Origin: Loripinus fragilis
Taxonomy: Eukaryota; Mollusca; Bivalvia; Lucinida; Lucinidae
Reading direction: 5' to 3'
Length of the DNA stretch: 64,000 nt
Assembly: GCA_964019695.1 (NCBI GenBank)
Contig: OZ026525.1
Span: 62,838,253 to 62,902,252 of the forward strand
Below the pieces are notes generated by a model that searched no databases, was not told the DNA's origin, and saw only the letters and a list, made by a program, of their open reading frames with translations. Below are positions 13,801 to 23,109 of this stretch, one piece after another. Position 1 is the stretch's first letter. Each line of letters starts with the position of its first letter. Both the position numbers and the translations under genes were made by a program.

Positions 13801-16800
13801 AGTGGTAGTAGATTGTCTGATAATGTCACCACAGCTTGCAAAGACGAGTCTCCTTAAAAAAAAAAAAAAAAAAAAAATTTTTTTTTTTTTTTTTTTTTTT
13901 AGGGAGACTCCCACTTCTCCCTGGGTCCCATTTAGGGCGAAATTTCGACCCCTAAGGCGACTATTTCGCCCTATTCGCCCCCTAGCTTGGTCCCTGAATG
14001 TCAACCTTTGGCTAAGGTCACTACTTCCTTTTTTCTTAAAGTAATTTTCCATCAGCCAGTTCTACTTTATCAGATCATTTTTATTGAGGTAACTAGACCA
14101 TCAAATCATGAGTTGGTTTCACTTTTGTTTGACACCACCTTGGACTTAGTGGACTCTATTTGGAGTATTTATTCAGCTTACGGTGGATGTGTTGAAATAG
14201 TGTAGACCCAGATCAAACTATTAACGTGTCTTCAGAATTGTTTTTGTTTTTTTAAAGAAAATTAATATGATAGATAGGCCTTGTGTAAAAGAGCTGTGAC
14301 ATGTGATTTCAAACAATGTGGCATTTTAACAAGTGTAGAGTTTGACAAGCCTGTGCAGCCTCCTTTTAAGCTTAGAAACTCCAAATGATGTTAGGTCAGT
14401 AGCTTAAAAGTCATAGAATATCTAAGCGACTAGCAAAGGCTTAGATCAGTCTGCACGTAAGTGCTGGCTGATCTGAGCCTTTGCTGGTCACACATACCAC
14501 ATTGTTGTAAATCCCATGTCATGGCTCAAATAGTGTAGACCCAGATCAAACAATAAAAGTGTCTACATTACTATATTTTTGGAGTGGAAATTAGTATACT
14601 CGATAGACCTTGTGTAAATAGTGTAGACCCAGATCAAGTTATAAGCTCGTCTACAGAAATGTAATTTTTGGAGGGAAAATTAATATGATAGATATGCCTT
14701 GTTAAGTAGTGTAGACCCAGATCAAATGATAAAAGTGTCTACATTAATAAATTTTTGGAGGGAAAATTAGTATACATGATAGACCTTGTGTATATAGTGT
14801 AGACCCAGATCAAATTATAAATGGGTCTACAGAAATGTATATTTAGGAGTGAAAATTATTATGATAGATAGGCCTTGTGCAAATAGTGTAGACCAATATC
14901 AAACAATGAATGTGTCTACAGAAATGTATTTTTTTGGAGTGAAAATAAGTATGATAGATAGGCCTTTTGAAAATAGTGTAGACCCAAATCAAACAATGAA
15001 TGTGTCTACAGAAATGTATTTTTCGGAGTGAAAATTATTATGATAGACAGGCCTTATGCAAATAGTGTAGACCCAGATCAAACAATGAATGTGTCTACAG
15101 AAATGTATTTTTGGAGTAGACTCAGATCAAACAATGAATGGGTCTACAGAAATGTATTTTTTGGAGTGAAAATTAATATGATATATTATATAGGCCTTGG
15201 GTGATAGATAGGCATTGCGTAAATAGTGTAGAGCCAGATCAAACAATGAATGTGTCTACAGAAATGAGTTTTCTTGGAGTGAAAATTAATATAATAAATA
15301 GGCCTTGGATAAGTAGTGTAGAAGCAGAGCAAACAATGAATGGGTCTACAGAAATGTATTTTTTGGAGTGAAAATTAATATGATAGATAGGACTTGCGTA
15401 AATAGTGTAGACCCAGACAAAACAATCAATGGGTCTACAGAAATGTATTTTTTGATGTGTAAATTAATATGATAGATAGGCCTTGCATAAATAGTGTAGA
15501 CCCAGATCAAATTATAAGCAGGTCTACAGAAATGTATTTCTTTTTTTGGGATTGTAAATTGAGCTAGTGCATGAGATTTCCAACAATGTAGTATGTGCGA
15601 CCAACAAAGCCTCAGATCAGCCTGCGCATATGCGCAGTCTGATCAGAGCCTTTGCTAGTCGCTTGAGTATTCTATGATTGTTAAGCTACTGACCCAACAT
15701 CATAGCCAGATCAAATTGATCTTTTATCCCTCGTACGTTTATGGATTTTTCCATCTAGATATATACTCCAAGTTTGGACAATTCTATAAATACATTTTAA
15801 CTCTTTGCATGCTGGTTAATCCAGATCAGGACCGACATTCTTTTGTTCTGATCTGGGTCCAAACTGAATGCAATATTTACAGATGACAAAAGTGGCCGCT
15901 TAGTCTGAACAAGGAAAGAGTTAAACATTAGCATGCTAAGTATCTTTACATGTTTCATGTCTTCGACTGACGGGGGGGGGGGGGGGGGGGGGTTCAAATC
16001 TTTTTTTTAGCCTTAACTCCATAGGCTATTTTTAGATCATGACATCATTTTCTATTTTTAGACATTATTAAAAAAATTCAAGAAAAATGTAAGTTAAATT
16101 TTGAATACTTTTGAAAATATAATAGAAAATGGAGCATTTGCTCCCAAAGAGCAAATGCTCAATTTCCATAATATTTTCAAATACATGATATTTCAAAAGT
16201 GTCAAAAGGCACTATCATGGAGTAAAGGGTTAAATAATTCAGGAATACCATCAGAGTTAAACATTTTGAGACCAGTTCAGGCCAGTCATTTTTCATCCTG
16301 GTTTTGATCCAAACTGTTTGCGAAGGATATAAACAGACAACATTTTTCCTCACTAGGGGGCAAAGAATTTATGGTTCAAAGGTTGGAATTTATAATTTGG
16401 TCTGTGAAAATTATTAAACTATTTGCCTGCGAACTGAGAATGTGTCATCAGCTGATAACCTTTTGAAACAGATTGGACCCAGATCACATAATGTTGGTTC
16501 ACCTCTTGTTCTGAACCTTACGGCACTCTAACAGTTTGGACCCAGATTAGGTCTCATGGTATTGTGTCTGGGAGTGATATAATGCTATGTATTAAAGTTG
16601 ATAAGGCACAAGCGAAAAGATATACTCAGCCTCAATGAAAAGTTACCAGTATCAAAATTTCGATATTTCCGAAAATATGTAACACAGCTCTTTGGCTTTT
16701 GTTACTTTCATGTTTCTGGTCAACGACAAGCTGGTTTGGAGAGATAAAACAGTTAAACGAGCCCTGGAACTATGATGCACGTGCATTTTATGCTTTTTGC

Positions 16801-19800
16801 AGTTTTTTAGAATTTGAAATCATCATTTTCAGAAGACAACATGCCAGAACATGCCCTTGACATTTTTATTGAAAACGCCACCCCTAGACATTTTTATTGA
16901 AAACGCCACCAAAATGGTTTAGGTTATACCATTAGACGCAAAAAATGAGGATCAAACTTTAAAGTAGTACCAAAGCTTTGCATTTTCCTATACAATGCAA
17001 TGGAAACTACAGGGGCCCATTAAGGAATGATTTCAATGCATTGGGGTGTGATAGATACCGTTTTCCATAGTGGTGATGCATGGGACTCTATGCCAAAAAA
17101 TTTAGGGTTGAAGTATCCGCAGTTCGTCGTTCAGAATGAACTAAATATTGTCCTATGTTAAGTGTATGTGATTTACTGGTAACTTTTCACTGACGTTGAG
17201 TATATTTTGGTAATGTTCAGAAATGACGCCAATAAGAATGTTGCATATATATGACAATATTGATGTTTTCATGCTAAAATGTGATTTCAAAGTAATTTTA
17301 GTGTCATGTGATAAACAAGAATCTAACATTGGCGCTCCAGGAGTCCTGTACATGTATTATTGAATTTAATAAACTTGTTGCGAAACAGCAAAAAAATGCT
17401 TGGCACAGCCTCGCATTTCATCTTTTTTCCTCAGCTTGTTTATTAAATTCAAAAATACACGAGCACTCATGCAAGATCCTCTATTAACCTCTGCAGGAAG
17501 GAAAGGGTTCAAGGGTAGGTTGTTTGACATAGATCTTGAAGTCCTAGTTTCGCTTATCTCCAGAATTATTGTTACAGTGTTGTGTCCTTCCGTAAGGCAC
17601 TTGATCTTCATTGCTTTTTTCTATCCTGGGCCACATAGTGCAGTCGGTAAAGTCTCTGACTGCAGATCCAGGGGTCGCGAGTTCGATCCCGGCCCAGTCC
17701 CATACTTTCGTGGAGATTGATCATGAGATAATATTTACAGCCCTTCTCCTCCCTTCCGCTGATTAAAGAAGGGTTTCTTGTGTTACAAGGGAAAGTATGT
17801 GCATGAAGTACTGGTTAACTGCTTAGTCAAGCTTGCCCAGAAAAAAAGTGTGGTAAGGTGAACTGACAGTCCCGACATGACCATAGCTGTTGACTGGGAC
17901 GTAAAGCATCAAACAAAACAAACAAACAAATTGCTTATCTCTGGTTAAATTTATCTCCTATGAAACTGTTCTACCGTCAATGACCAAAATTGGTTGGCTT
18001 GGGCGTTAACCCATTTAAGCAGATTATACTTTCCTACCCAGTAGGATGAGCCCATTTCCAATTTTAGGGGTGTATAGTGTGGTGTTTATTTATCTCCAAA
18101 TTTTAATAGAACATTCTGTTCACAAAATCAGACACCACATCATGTGGTGAATGATTAGCCTCTAGCCAGTATGTTCCCTTGTGTGAGTTGAAAATTTAGA
18201 TGAATAGAAATGTGCTTCTTTTTGTGTCTGTTATATAGGCATATCAAATTGCAGACAGCACGTAACCTGTTGAAAGTTGATATATGAGCAGTGACATGTG
18301 ATTTCCAACAATGTGGTATTTTGACAAATGTAGATTCAGATGAGCCTGCAGGGAGCGCAGTGGCTCAGTGGTAGAGTGCTTGACTCGAGACTGAAGGGTC
18401 GCGGGTTCGAGCCTCACCAGCGTTACTGCGTTGTGGTCCTTGAGCAAGACACATTTTTTTCTAGCTTAGTACTGGTTCAACCCAGGAAGACCTGTCCCTG
18501 TTTAACTGAAAGATTGTTGATGGGACGTAAAGAATCAAATCAAACAAACAAACAGATGAGCCTGTGCAGCCTCCTTTTAAGCTTAGAAACCTCAAATGAG
18601 GTTCGGTCAGTAGTTTAAGGGTCATAGAATAATTAAGCGACCAGTAAAGGCTCTGATCAGTCTGCGTGTATGCGCAGGCTGGTCTGAGCCTTTGCTGGTC
18701 ACACATACCAAATTGTTGGAAATCTCATGCCACGGCTCATTTCTGTTTCAAAAGCATTACTGGCTTTAAGTCAGCTGATCAGGATCAACCCTGTTTGCAA
18801 TCAACTTGTAAATAAATAGAATCATGTAACAGGATTTACTGGAAACCAGAATTTTTTATAGGTTTAGATAAGCAAAATTTTTCATCGTAAAATTGTAAAT
18901 ATTTTCTTACCCATAATTTTTAGCATATGTTTTGGGTGCTCAAAAGAACCTTCTCATTGAGACGGTTCTTTTGAGTACCCACAACATATGTTTTGGTTGA
19001 GAAATAAGAAAATTATTTTTCTGTTAGGCACTGTCATTTATAGAATATAAATTTATTCATTAGGTCATTAGGTTATATATGATGGACTAAACTTTCCACT
19101 TCAACTAAACATTCTCATGAATTGAAACTGGGTCTTGAGGCATCAAGTTACGCATAAGATATGATTCCATATGCATGTGTGTTTTAAAACAACTCAACAG
19201 GAGGCACTTAAATTGAACTTTACCATTTGTATTTCCTCAAAATTCCAAAATAAGACTTTATTTTAAGTGGAGTGCAGTGACTCAGTTGGTAGAGTGTTAG
19301 ACTGGGGATCGAAGGGTTGCTAGTTTGATCGTCACCGCTGGTGGAGTCACTGTGTTGTGTCCTTGAGCAAGACACTTTATCCGCTGCTTAGTACTGGTTC
19401 GACCTAGGAAGGCCTGTCCTGACAGGACTGAAAATTGGTTGACTGGGATGTAAAGAATCAAAACAAACAAAAACTTTTTATTTTATTTTTTGAGGTTGAA
19501 TCTGAAATACTTAAATCATGAGGTGTTGGTACCAGGCATTTAGGTAAGAGTGTGTAGGGAAAAAAGAATTTTCTTATTTCTCAACCAAAACATATGTTGT
19601 GGGTAATCAAAAGAACCGCCTCGATGAGACAGTTCTTTTGAGCACCCAAAATATATGTTAAAACTGATGGGTAGGAAAATAGAAACAATTTTATAATTCT
19701 AAACCTGTGGTTGGTACCTCTCGCATATCGGAGTAGCCAAGGCAAATTTGTCTCAAGAATGTAAGAAAAGAGGACAGACATAGAGAATACTAGGTGAGTG

Positions 19801-20931
19801 TCTTTTGATATCAAGTTTACCAGGCCAGTCTTTGAGAACGCCTGTTGACATCGCGAGGCTTGCCGAGCGATTCAACATGCATTCTCAAAGCCGGGCCTGG
19901 TAAACTTGATATCAAAAGACGCAAACCTGGTATGCTATTTATCAGTTCACCCATTGTTTCACTCTTCAAACTATCAATTATGACGTAATTTTCGATTTTG
20001 TATTGATTCAGCGTCATTAGCGACATCATTCAAAAAGTGCAACATCATCATGACCTGATAAAGGCACATGCCGTGAGATAGACAACGTTTATCAGGCAAC
20101 GTGCAACAATGCAGGTAATATGAGAGGTAACTGATAAACGGTATTCCTAGTTCCAACCCAATGGATTGCTGGCAGATCAGAACCAAGGCTTTGCTTGGGT
20201 TCCAATCTCCCGAGTGTTAAAATTCCTATCTGACCTCGCTACCCATATTATACCTTACCTCTAGATAAACGAACATTTTGAGCCTAAAAATTTGATTATT
20301 TTCTTATCCATCAGTTTAAACATTTGTTTTGGGTACTCAAAAGAACCGTCATATTGAGATGGTTATTTTGAGTACCCACAAAATAGTTTGGGAGTGCAGT
20401 GGCTCAGTGGTAGAGTGCTTGACTTAAAACCGAGGTATCGCAGGCTCGAGCCTCACTGGTGTCAATGTGTTGTGTCCTTGAGCAAGACACATTTATCCTA
20501 GCTAAGTACTAGTTCAACCCAGGAAGACCCATCCCTACATAACTGAAAGATTGTTGATGGGAAGTAAAGAATCAAATCAAACAAACAAAATATGTTTCGG
20601 TGGAGAATAAGAAAAACAATTTTCAATTACACACTTTAATCTTGAGGTCTGCTAAGAATTTCAGTGTTTATATGCTGCGATAAATCATTTCTCTTTCCAG
20701 GACCTTACAACCAACATAGGGAAAGCCTATCCTGACCACGTTTTCTATGACAAAAACATGCGTGAATGTGAAGGCGGTGGTGTCCCTATTTCCAAGGGAG
20801 AAATGATTGGAGAATTCAATCTAGGATCTACCATTGTTCTGTTATTCGAAGCACCAGACAATTTTGAATTCACCGTTCAAGGTGAACAGAAAGTACTATT
20901 TGGGGAGGCATTAGGCCAGTTCACAGTGTAA
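4605..20931 (+). CDS. PISD: phosphatidylserine decarboxylase, 3' four exons
   Basis: Join 4605-4841, 8070-8358, 12920-13080, 20701-20931 (305 codons plus TAA). PISD decarboxylates phosphatidylserine to phosphatidylethanolamine at the mitochondrial inner membrane; it is made as a proenzyme that cleaves itself at LGST to give a pyruvoyl-bearing alpha chain. Seen here: SPADG (presumed catalytic Asp), DYHRFHSP (His-x-x-His), the FPG-xL-xSVNP and [11 protein letters not shown] blocks, and [16 protein letters not shown], all in family order. All introns are GT-AG, phases 0, 1 and 0, and the joins restore continuous family sequence. The N-terminal part (targeting peptide and membrane anchor, roughly 100 residues in animal PISD) was not found in 1-4604 and probably lies to the left. 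The introns (3.2, 4.6 and 7.6 kb) are mainly transposon-derived. The gene looks intact and functional. Confidence 0.95.
4858..5098. mobile_element. MITE-4 copy beside the PISD donor
   Basis: Inverted ends gggtgaaagttttcagga and gaactttcgccca; internal hairpin ttgaggctgactttc/gaaagtcagcctcaa. Other copies at 21070-21297 and 25962-26213; fragments near 37032-37092 and 44055-44140. Confidence 0.85.
5213..5375 (+). mobile_element. SINE-A copy, degenerate
   Basis: ggtagctcagtggtagagtg head with a shortened B-box region, ccttgagcaagacacttta block, and 3' part gggacgtaaagcat. Older than the 3314 copy judging by indels. Confidence 0.8.
5800..6013. mobile_element. MITE-6 copy (Tc1/mariner- or pogo-like ends)
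   Basis: Ends gttaaacctgtcttaagcgg and cgcttaagagaggttttact are inverse. The central palindrome around ctccaaggggagcattttgc is conserved in copies at 24765-24986 and 60364-60949. The superfamily is inferred from the CAGTAAAACCTGT-type end. Confidence 0.85.
6326..6833. mobile_element. MITE-9, 508 bp, long inverted arms
   Basis: cagggtgggtagtcacatgg and its inverse ccacgtgactacccaccctg end the element. The two halves are inverse along much of their length (for example ataccctgaaagtt-type blocks around 6440 and 6700). The direct flank ATAAA at 6321-6325 and 6834-6838 looks like the target duplication. No ORF. Only one copy in the window. Confidence 0.88.
7241..7566 (+). mobile_element. SINE-B copy, full length
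   Basis: Head gcttagcgcagtcggtaacg (A box), anticodon-like ctgcaga and B box gagtttgatcc resemble tRNA-Cys(GCA). The body has tactttcgtggagattgatc, and the tail is aacaaaaccaacaacaacaa. Target duplication accaatactgccc at 7228-7240 and 7567-7579. The head carries a small internal duplication of the gtgtctg segment. Confidence 0.92.
7632..7995. mobile_element. MITE-12 copy
   Basis: Large hairpin: gtttaccaggcaaggctttg pairs with caaagccgagcctggtaaac, with flanking agtcttttga/tcaaaagac. A second subterminal part (gccgtgagatagacaac) follows. Same arrangement at 19781-20150. Confidence 0.8.
8070..8358 (+). CDS. PISD: PISD exon with catalytic Asp and His motifs
   Basis: Acceptor atttttcag ends at 8069; donor gtgaaa starts at 8359. 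It enters in phase 0 and leaves one base (G) of a Gly codon. SPADG has its Asp at 8082-8084, and the YHRFH pair has His at 8304 and 8313. QVKGVNYAL and FLGP are also family signatures. The segment after FLGP (about 25 residues, rich in Asp and Ser) is the usual variable loop of the family. Confidence 0.93.
8359..9330. other. PISD intron: palindromic-core remnants
   Basis: Several decayed pieces with the core gactgctcctaagggagcag (8755-8785) or gaagcagtctgatctgagtc. No gene was seen. Confidence 0.5.
9331..9518. mobile_element. MITE-1 copy (hAT-like ends)
   Basis: About 180 bp. Central hairpin gaaccgtctcattgagacgg; arms agcatatgttttgggtgctc and gagtacccataacatatgtt. Outer ends pair tttagataa with ttaactatag. 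The commonest element in this window. Confidence 0.9.
10200..10421. mobile_element. MITE-15 copy
   Basis: Ends ttataaaacttttttcatgc and the inverse-like atatgaaaaatgttttat; inner palindrome ctcaactcaactgagcatga. Relatives at 23487-23700 and 45588-45806. Confidence 0.7.
10627..11545. repeat. tandem duplication of a ~550-bp intron segment
   Basis: aataatttattatgtcatta at 10627 begins a block that recurs from 11178 (same phrase, then tcactaagtcttg, ggcaag, aatatcatatgctgtc). A third, decayed piece lies near 11870-11950. The unit ends with a TTAA-flanked MITE-3. Confidence 0.75.
10967..11174. mobile_element. MITE-3 copy (TTAA target, piggyBac-like)
   Basis: TTAA at 10963-10966 and 11175-11178. 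Ends cccttaaagtgcca and tggcgctttaaggg; inner arms gcagcagacgacaatttcaa; central palindrome gagaatcgtctgctggcaga. The TTAA target and CCCTTA ends fit non-autonomous piggyBac elements (inference). Confidence 0.88.
11999..12205. mobile_element. MITE-3 copy, near-identical to 10967-11174
   Basis: Same ends, flanked by TTAA at 11995-11998 and 12206-12209. It differs from the first copy by only a few bases, so it is either a recent insertion or part of the local duplication. Confidence 0.88.
12248..12405 (+). mobile_element. SINE-A copy, degenerate
   Basis: Head gcacaatggcttagtggtac, B box ctggttcgagactc and central ccttgaacaagacattttat. The 3' part decays near 12400. Confidence 0.82.
12665..12896. 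mobile_element. MITE-2 copy abutting a PISD exon
   Basis: Ends tgagccagtgcatgagattt and the inverse aatctcatgttgtggctca, both flanked by ATA. Core cctgcacatatgcttagtctgatc. It ends 24 bases before the exon at 12920, leaving only tattactttcttatctcttttcag between. Confidence 0.9.
12920..13080 (+). CDS. PISD: PISD exon with [11 protein letters not shown] block
   Basis: Acceptor tcttttcag ends at 12919; donor gtcagt starts at 13081. The first two bases complete the Gly split from the previous exon; the exon ends in phase 0. It encodes [40 protein letters not shown] and IYCDK, one of the most conserved stretches of the family. A complete MITE-2 copy ends only 24 bases upstream, so the branch point may lie at or inside the MITE edge. 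Confidence 0.94.
13125..13560. repeat. MITE with large gcagaccagcctgc palindrome
   Basis: Core gtgcagaccagcctgcgcat at about 13413 is followed by its inverse to 13454. Similar stretches at 22360-22560, 28620-28935 and 38385-38760 share tgagaaaacctgcctt, tctggaaag and tagctcag phrases. Ends not fixed. Confidence 0.6.
13619..13996. mobile_element. small element with cagggaccaagct ends
   Basis: cagggaccaagct at 13619 and its inverse agcttggtccctg ending at 13996. Inside are repeats of agggagaagtgact and an A-run joined to a T-run (about 13855-13901), itself a long hairpin. The CAGGG ends suggest hAT; no clean target duplication. Confidence 0.65.
14200..15545 (+). repeat. satellite array, ~90-bp unit, about 13 copies
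   Basis: The unit contains gtgtagacccagatcaaaca, gtctacagaaatgtattttt and gatagataggcctt. Unit starts fall near 14200, 14531, 14617, 14707, 14797, 14886, 14976, 15066, 15117 (short), 15228, 15316, 15407 and 15497. A MITE-2 interrupts it after the first unit. The unit shares gacccagatca with the palindromic core of other elements. It lies in a PISD intron. Confidence 0.92.
14291..14528. mobile_element. MITE-2 copy inserted in the satellite
   Basis: Ends gagctgtgacatgtgatttc and atcccatgtcatggctc, in opposite orientation to the 12665 copy. Satellite sequence continues on both sides. Confidence 0.9.
15561..15703. mobile_element. MITE-2 copy, right end missing
   Basis: Begins gagctagtgcatgagatttc and includes the perfect palindrome gcctgcgcatatgcgcagtc; breaks off after taagctactgaccc. 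Confidence 0.85.
15800..15921. mobile_element. short TTAA-flanked palindromic MITE
   Basis: ttaactctttgcatgctgg and ggaaagagttaa mark the ends; the middle is an inverted pair around cagatcaggaccgac and gttctgatctgggtcc. Related to MITE-3 by core but not by ends. Confidence 0.65.
15974..15992. repeat. G homopolymer
   Basis: About 19 consecutive G after cttcgactgac. Length is likely unreliable in any assembly. Similar C runs at about 1362-1381 and 22556-22579. Confidence 0.9.
16000..17340. other. PISD intron, mostly unassigned
   Basis: Contains a perfect hairpin ggagcatttgctcccaaaga with inverse arms about 16100-16210, and a 23-base direct repeat (acatttttattgaaaacgcc) at about 16859 and 16887. 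No coding exon was seen. Confidence 0.5.
17345..17491. mobile_element. MITE-14 copy
   Basis: tattattgaatttaataaac pairs with gtttattaaattcaaaaata; loop region aaaaatgcttggcacagcct. Related to 318-460. Confidence 0.75.
17629..17930 (+). mobile_element. SINE-B copy
   Basis: Head catagtgcagtcggtaaag, ctgactgcagatccagg, B box gagttcgatccc; body tactttcgtggagattgatc; tail caaacaaaacaaacaaacaa. The flanking duplication is imperfect (attgctt). Confidence 0.9.
18285..18740. mobile_element. MITE-2 copy split by a SINE-A
   Basis: MITE-2 ends at 18285 and 18740; the element resumes without loss after the SINE at 18349-18552. Confidence 0.9.
18349..18552 (+). mobile_element. SINE-A copy nested in MITE-2
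   Basis: Complete SINE with intact A box and B box. The perfect 12-bp target duplication cagatgagcctg at 18337-18348 and 18553-18564 is MITE-2 sequence. Confidence 0.95.
18860..19036. mobile_element. MITE-1 copy
   Basis: Same hairpin and arms as 9331-9518, with gaaccttctcattgagacgg at the centre (one arm substitution). Confidence 0.9.
19269..19470 (+). mobile_element. SINE-A copy
   Basis: Head gtgcagtgactcagttggta, central tgtccttgagcaagacactt, tail aatcaaaacaaacaaa. A near-duplicate flank (acttt..atttta) on both sides. Confidence 0.87.
19540..19708. mobile_element. MITE-1 copy with 8-bp target duplication
   Basis: Flanked by ttggtacc just before aggcatttaggtaagag and just after ctaaacctgtgg. 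The 8-bp duplication and CAGG-type end support the hAT superfamily. Confidence 0.88.
19781..20150. mobile_element. MITE-12 copy
   Basis: gtttaccaggccagtctttg pairs with caaagccgggcctggtaaac. Ends tagagaatactagg and ggtattccta are inverse. Confidence 0.82.
20258..20650. mobile_element. MITE-1 copy split by a SINE-A
   Basis: Left part to 20385 with ctagataaacgaacatt and the centre; right part resumes at 20593 with tgtttcggtggagaataag. It ends about 50 bases before the PISD terminal exon. Confidence 0.88.
20386..20584 (+). mobile_element. SINE-A copy nested in MITE-1
   Basis: Complete SINE; the target duplication acaaaata at 20378-20385 and 20585-20592 is MITE-1 sequence. Confidence 0.94.
20701..20931 (+). 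CDS. PISD: PISD terminal exon with LGST self-cleavage site
   Basis: Acceptor ctctttccag ends at 20700; 76 codons, then TAA at 20929-20931. It encodes a variable linker, then [18 protein letters not shown] and IVLLFEAP, ending [14 protein letters not shown] lies at 20821-20832. By family knowledge, cleavage occurs between its Gly and Ser, and the Ser becomes the pyruvoyl group. The alpha chain would be about 34 residues, normal for the family. I saw no clear polyadenylation signal in the next 200 bases. Confidence 0.95.
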   Translation, partial: DLTTNIGKAYPDHVFYDKNMRECEGGGVPISKGEMIGEFNLGSTIVLLFEAPDNFEFTVQGEQKVLFGEALGQFTV

Positions 20932-21069
20932 ACTCCACAGTGTCCTAATTCACAGTTTTAGTTAACATTCTAGTGCCAGCTCTAGGTCTTTCAGAGTTCA
21001 CATTATTAACCCTTTTGCATATAGATCATGGTAAATGCTATAAAATTTGAACACTTTTCTCTGTCTGCA

Positions 21070-21297
21070 TGGGTGAAAATTTTCAGGATTATTCCTGAAT
21101 TCAGGATTTTGAGGCTGACTTTCAATGGGGAAAGTCAACCTCAAAATGCTTAATTAGGGAGATTACAATAGCTTACAATCTTAATGCAATTAATCATCTA
21201 AACTTTAAATTATTCATTTTGTAGGCATCCTGCAAGTTTTAAAATTTGAAATTCAAAAAGTTCATAATTTTGGTAATGTTGAACTTTCACCCATGCG
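21070..21297. mobile_element. MITE-4 copy
   Basis: Ends tgggtgaaaattttcagg and gaactttcacccatg; hairpin ttgaggctgactttcaatgg. It begins about 140 bases after the PISD stop, so it may lie in the 3'UTR. Confidence 0.85.
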
Positions 21298-21687
21298 ATT
21301 TTCAGCAATCTCTTTCTCACAATAACTGCTTTGGTTAAAAAATTATTTTTACCTTTTCAGTTGATCTTTAAATAATCTGTTGGTCATCAGGGCTGACAAT
21401 CACAAAATGCTTGTCAGAATAGCAAACAGGGCAGATCCTGATCAGTCTGCAGTCTGATCTGGGTGAGCACTGTTTGTCTAGGCCTTTTTGGCAGATAAGA
21501 AGTTTTCGAATTTTAAAATGTTTACTGTAGCCAAAACTTAACCCCATATCATGCTGGATATTTAAGGGTTAAATTTCGGACAATCTGAATATAATTGGGT
21601 TTCAGAAGCTACAACATAACCCTTTGATGACTGGAAACCTGTCAATGGGTACATGGCCAAACAGTGTACACCCAGATCATAGGGCCA

Positions 21688-21830
21688 ACTTTTTAGTGTA
21701 AAATTGTAAACATTTTTTACACATCAGATAAAACATGTGTTTTGGGTTATCAAAAGAACCGTCTCATCGAGACGGTTCTTTTGAGTACCCACAACATATG
21801 TTTTGGTTGAGAAATAAGAAATAATGATTT
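21688..21830. mobile_element. MITE-1 copy
   Basis: Perfect central hairpin aaccgtctcatcgagacggt; outer ends trimmed. Confidence 0.85.
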
Positions 21831-22016
21831 TAAGCAGTCTTATCTGGAGCCCTGCCAGATGAGAACATACAGAGTGCAGTTTCTCGTCTTGGCATGCACT
21901 ATTTGGCTTGGATGTCAAACATCACATTGGCTGACCCCATTGTTATGATCATAGTTATTGCCTGGGATGTTAAACATTTATCAAAACTTTCTGACCCACT
22001 CAGTTGTTGGCTGGGA

Positions 22017-22250
22017 TGTTCAACATAAACATTATCAGACCTCCTTGCTATGATCATAGTTGTTGGCAGGGATGTTAAACGTTAACAATCTAGCCCCCTC
22101 TGTATGATTATAGCTATTGGCTTGGGTGTTCAACATCAACATTATCAGACCTCCTTGCTATGATCATAGTTGTTGGCAGGGATGTTAAACGTTAACAATC
22201 TAGCCCCCTCTGTATGATTATAGCTATTGGCTGGGGTGTTTAACATCAAA
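22017..22250 (+). repeat. two-copy tandem repeat, ~110-bp unit
   Basis: The unit from cattatcagacctccttgct to gattatagctattggct occurs twice in a row with almost no differences (first copies about 22032 and 22141). A diverged version precedes it near 21910-22010. Confidence 0.88.
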
Positions 22251-22555
22251 CCAAACCAAAATGTACCAAATTTGATGGGGGATTACACCAGTCAAGAAGG
22301 AGCACAGTGTTGAGATAAAAACTCACTGGAGCCTCTTGAGCAAGACACTATATGGGCCTAGTTGCGAGAAAACCTGTCTTCGGGGTTTCCGACAAAGCGA
22401 GTTTCAAAGCAGTCTCTTCAGCTACAGAGAGTAGCTAGAATATTGAAATTTCCCTTGAAGCAAGTTTAGATATGATACTGTCCAGTAAGCAATTACAAAG
22501 GTGCTGATCAGTCTGTGTGGATGCGCAGGCTGGTCTGTGCCTGTGTTGTTTGCAA

Positions 22556-22670
22556 CCCCCCCCCCCCCCCCCCCCCCCCTGGGCCAACCCAGAAAGACAG
22601 GAAAATGTCTTGACACAACTGAAAAATAGTTGACTGGGACGTAAAGCATCAATGCAAACAAACAAAATAC
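22556..22670 (+). mobile_element. SINE-A 3' fragment after a C run
   Basis: A C homopolymer of about 24 is followed by gggccaacccagaaagacag and gttgactgggacgtaaagca, the SINE-A 3' part. Confidence 0.7.
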
Positions 22671-22870
22671 ACCAGTCAAGTAGGGTTAATGGGAACACTG
22701 AGAGACACTTAATTTAATGCAGTGCCTTTATTAATAATCATTGAAGGTAGTAAAGATGACTGCCATACATAACATTCATTTACTATTAACAGAAGATTTT
22801 TAAACATGGAATTTACCTTTAATGACATACAACGTAAATACATCACGCCTCACAGAATAGCAAATAGATT

Positions 22871-23109
22871 TGAGCCACAAGTGAGATTTCCAACAATGTG
22901 GTATGTGCGACCAGCAAAGCCTCAGATCAGCCTGCGCATAAACGCAGTCTGATCTGAGCCTTTGCTAATCGCTTGAATATTCTATGAGTGTTAAGCTACT
23001 GACTGAACATCATCTGGAGTTTCTAAGCTTAAAAGGAGGCTGCACAGGCTCGTCTGAGTTTACACTTATCAAAATGCCTCATTGTCGGAAATCACATGCC
23101 GTGGCTCAT
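22871..23109. mobile_element. MITE-2 copy
   Basis: Ends tgagccacaagtgagatttc and aaatcacatgccgtggctca; core cctgcgcataaacgcagtct. Confidence 0.9.

Noticed and set aside
13777..14052. Frames with poly-Lys and poly-Phe
   Set aside because: Produced by the joined A-run and T-run inside a small transposon.
18340..18618. Possible tRNA gene at the start of this open region
   Set aside because: The A and B boxes belong to a SINE with tail and target duplication; the cloverleaf is incomplete.
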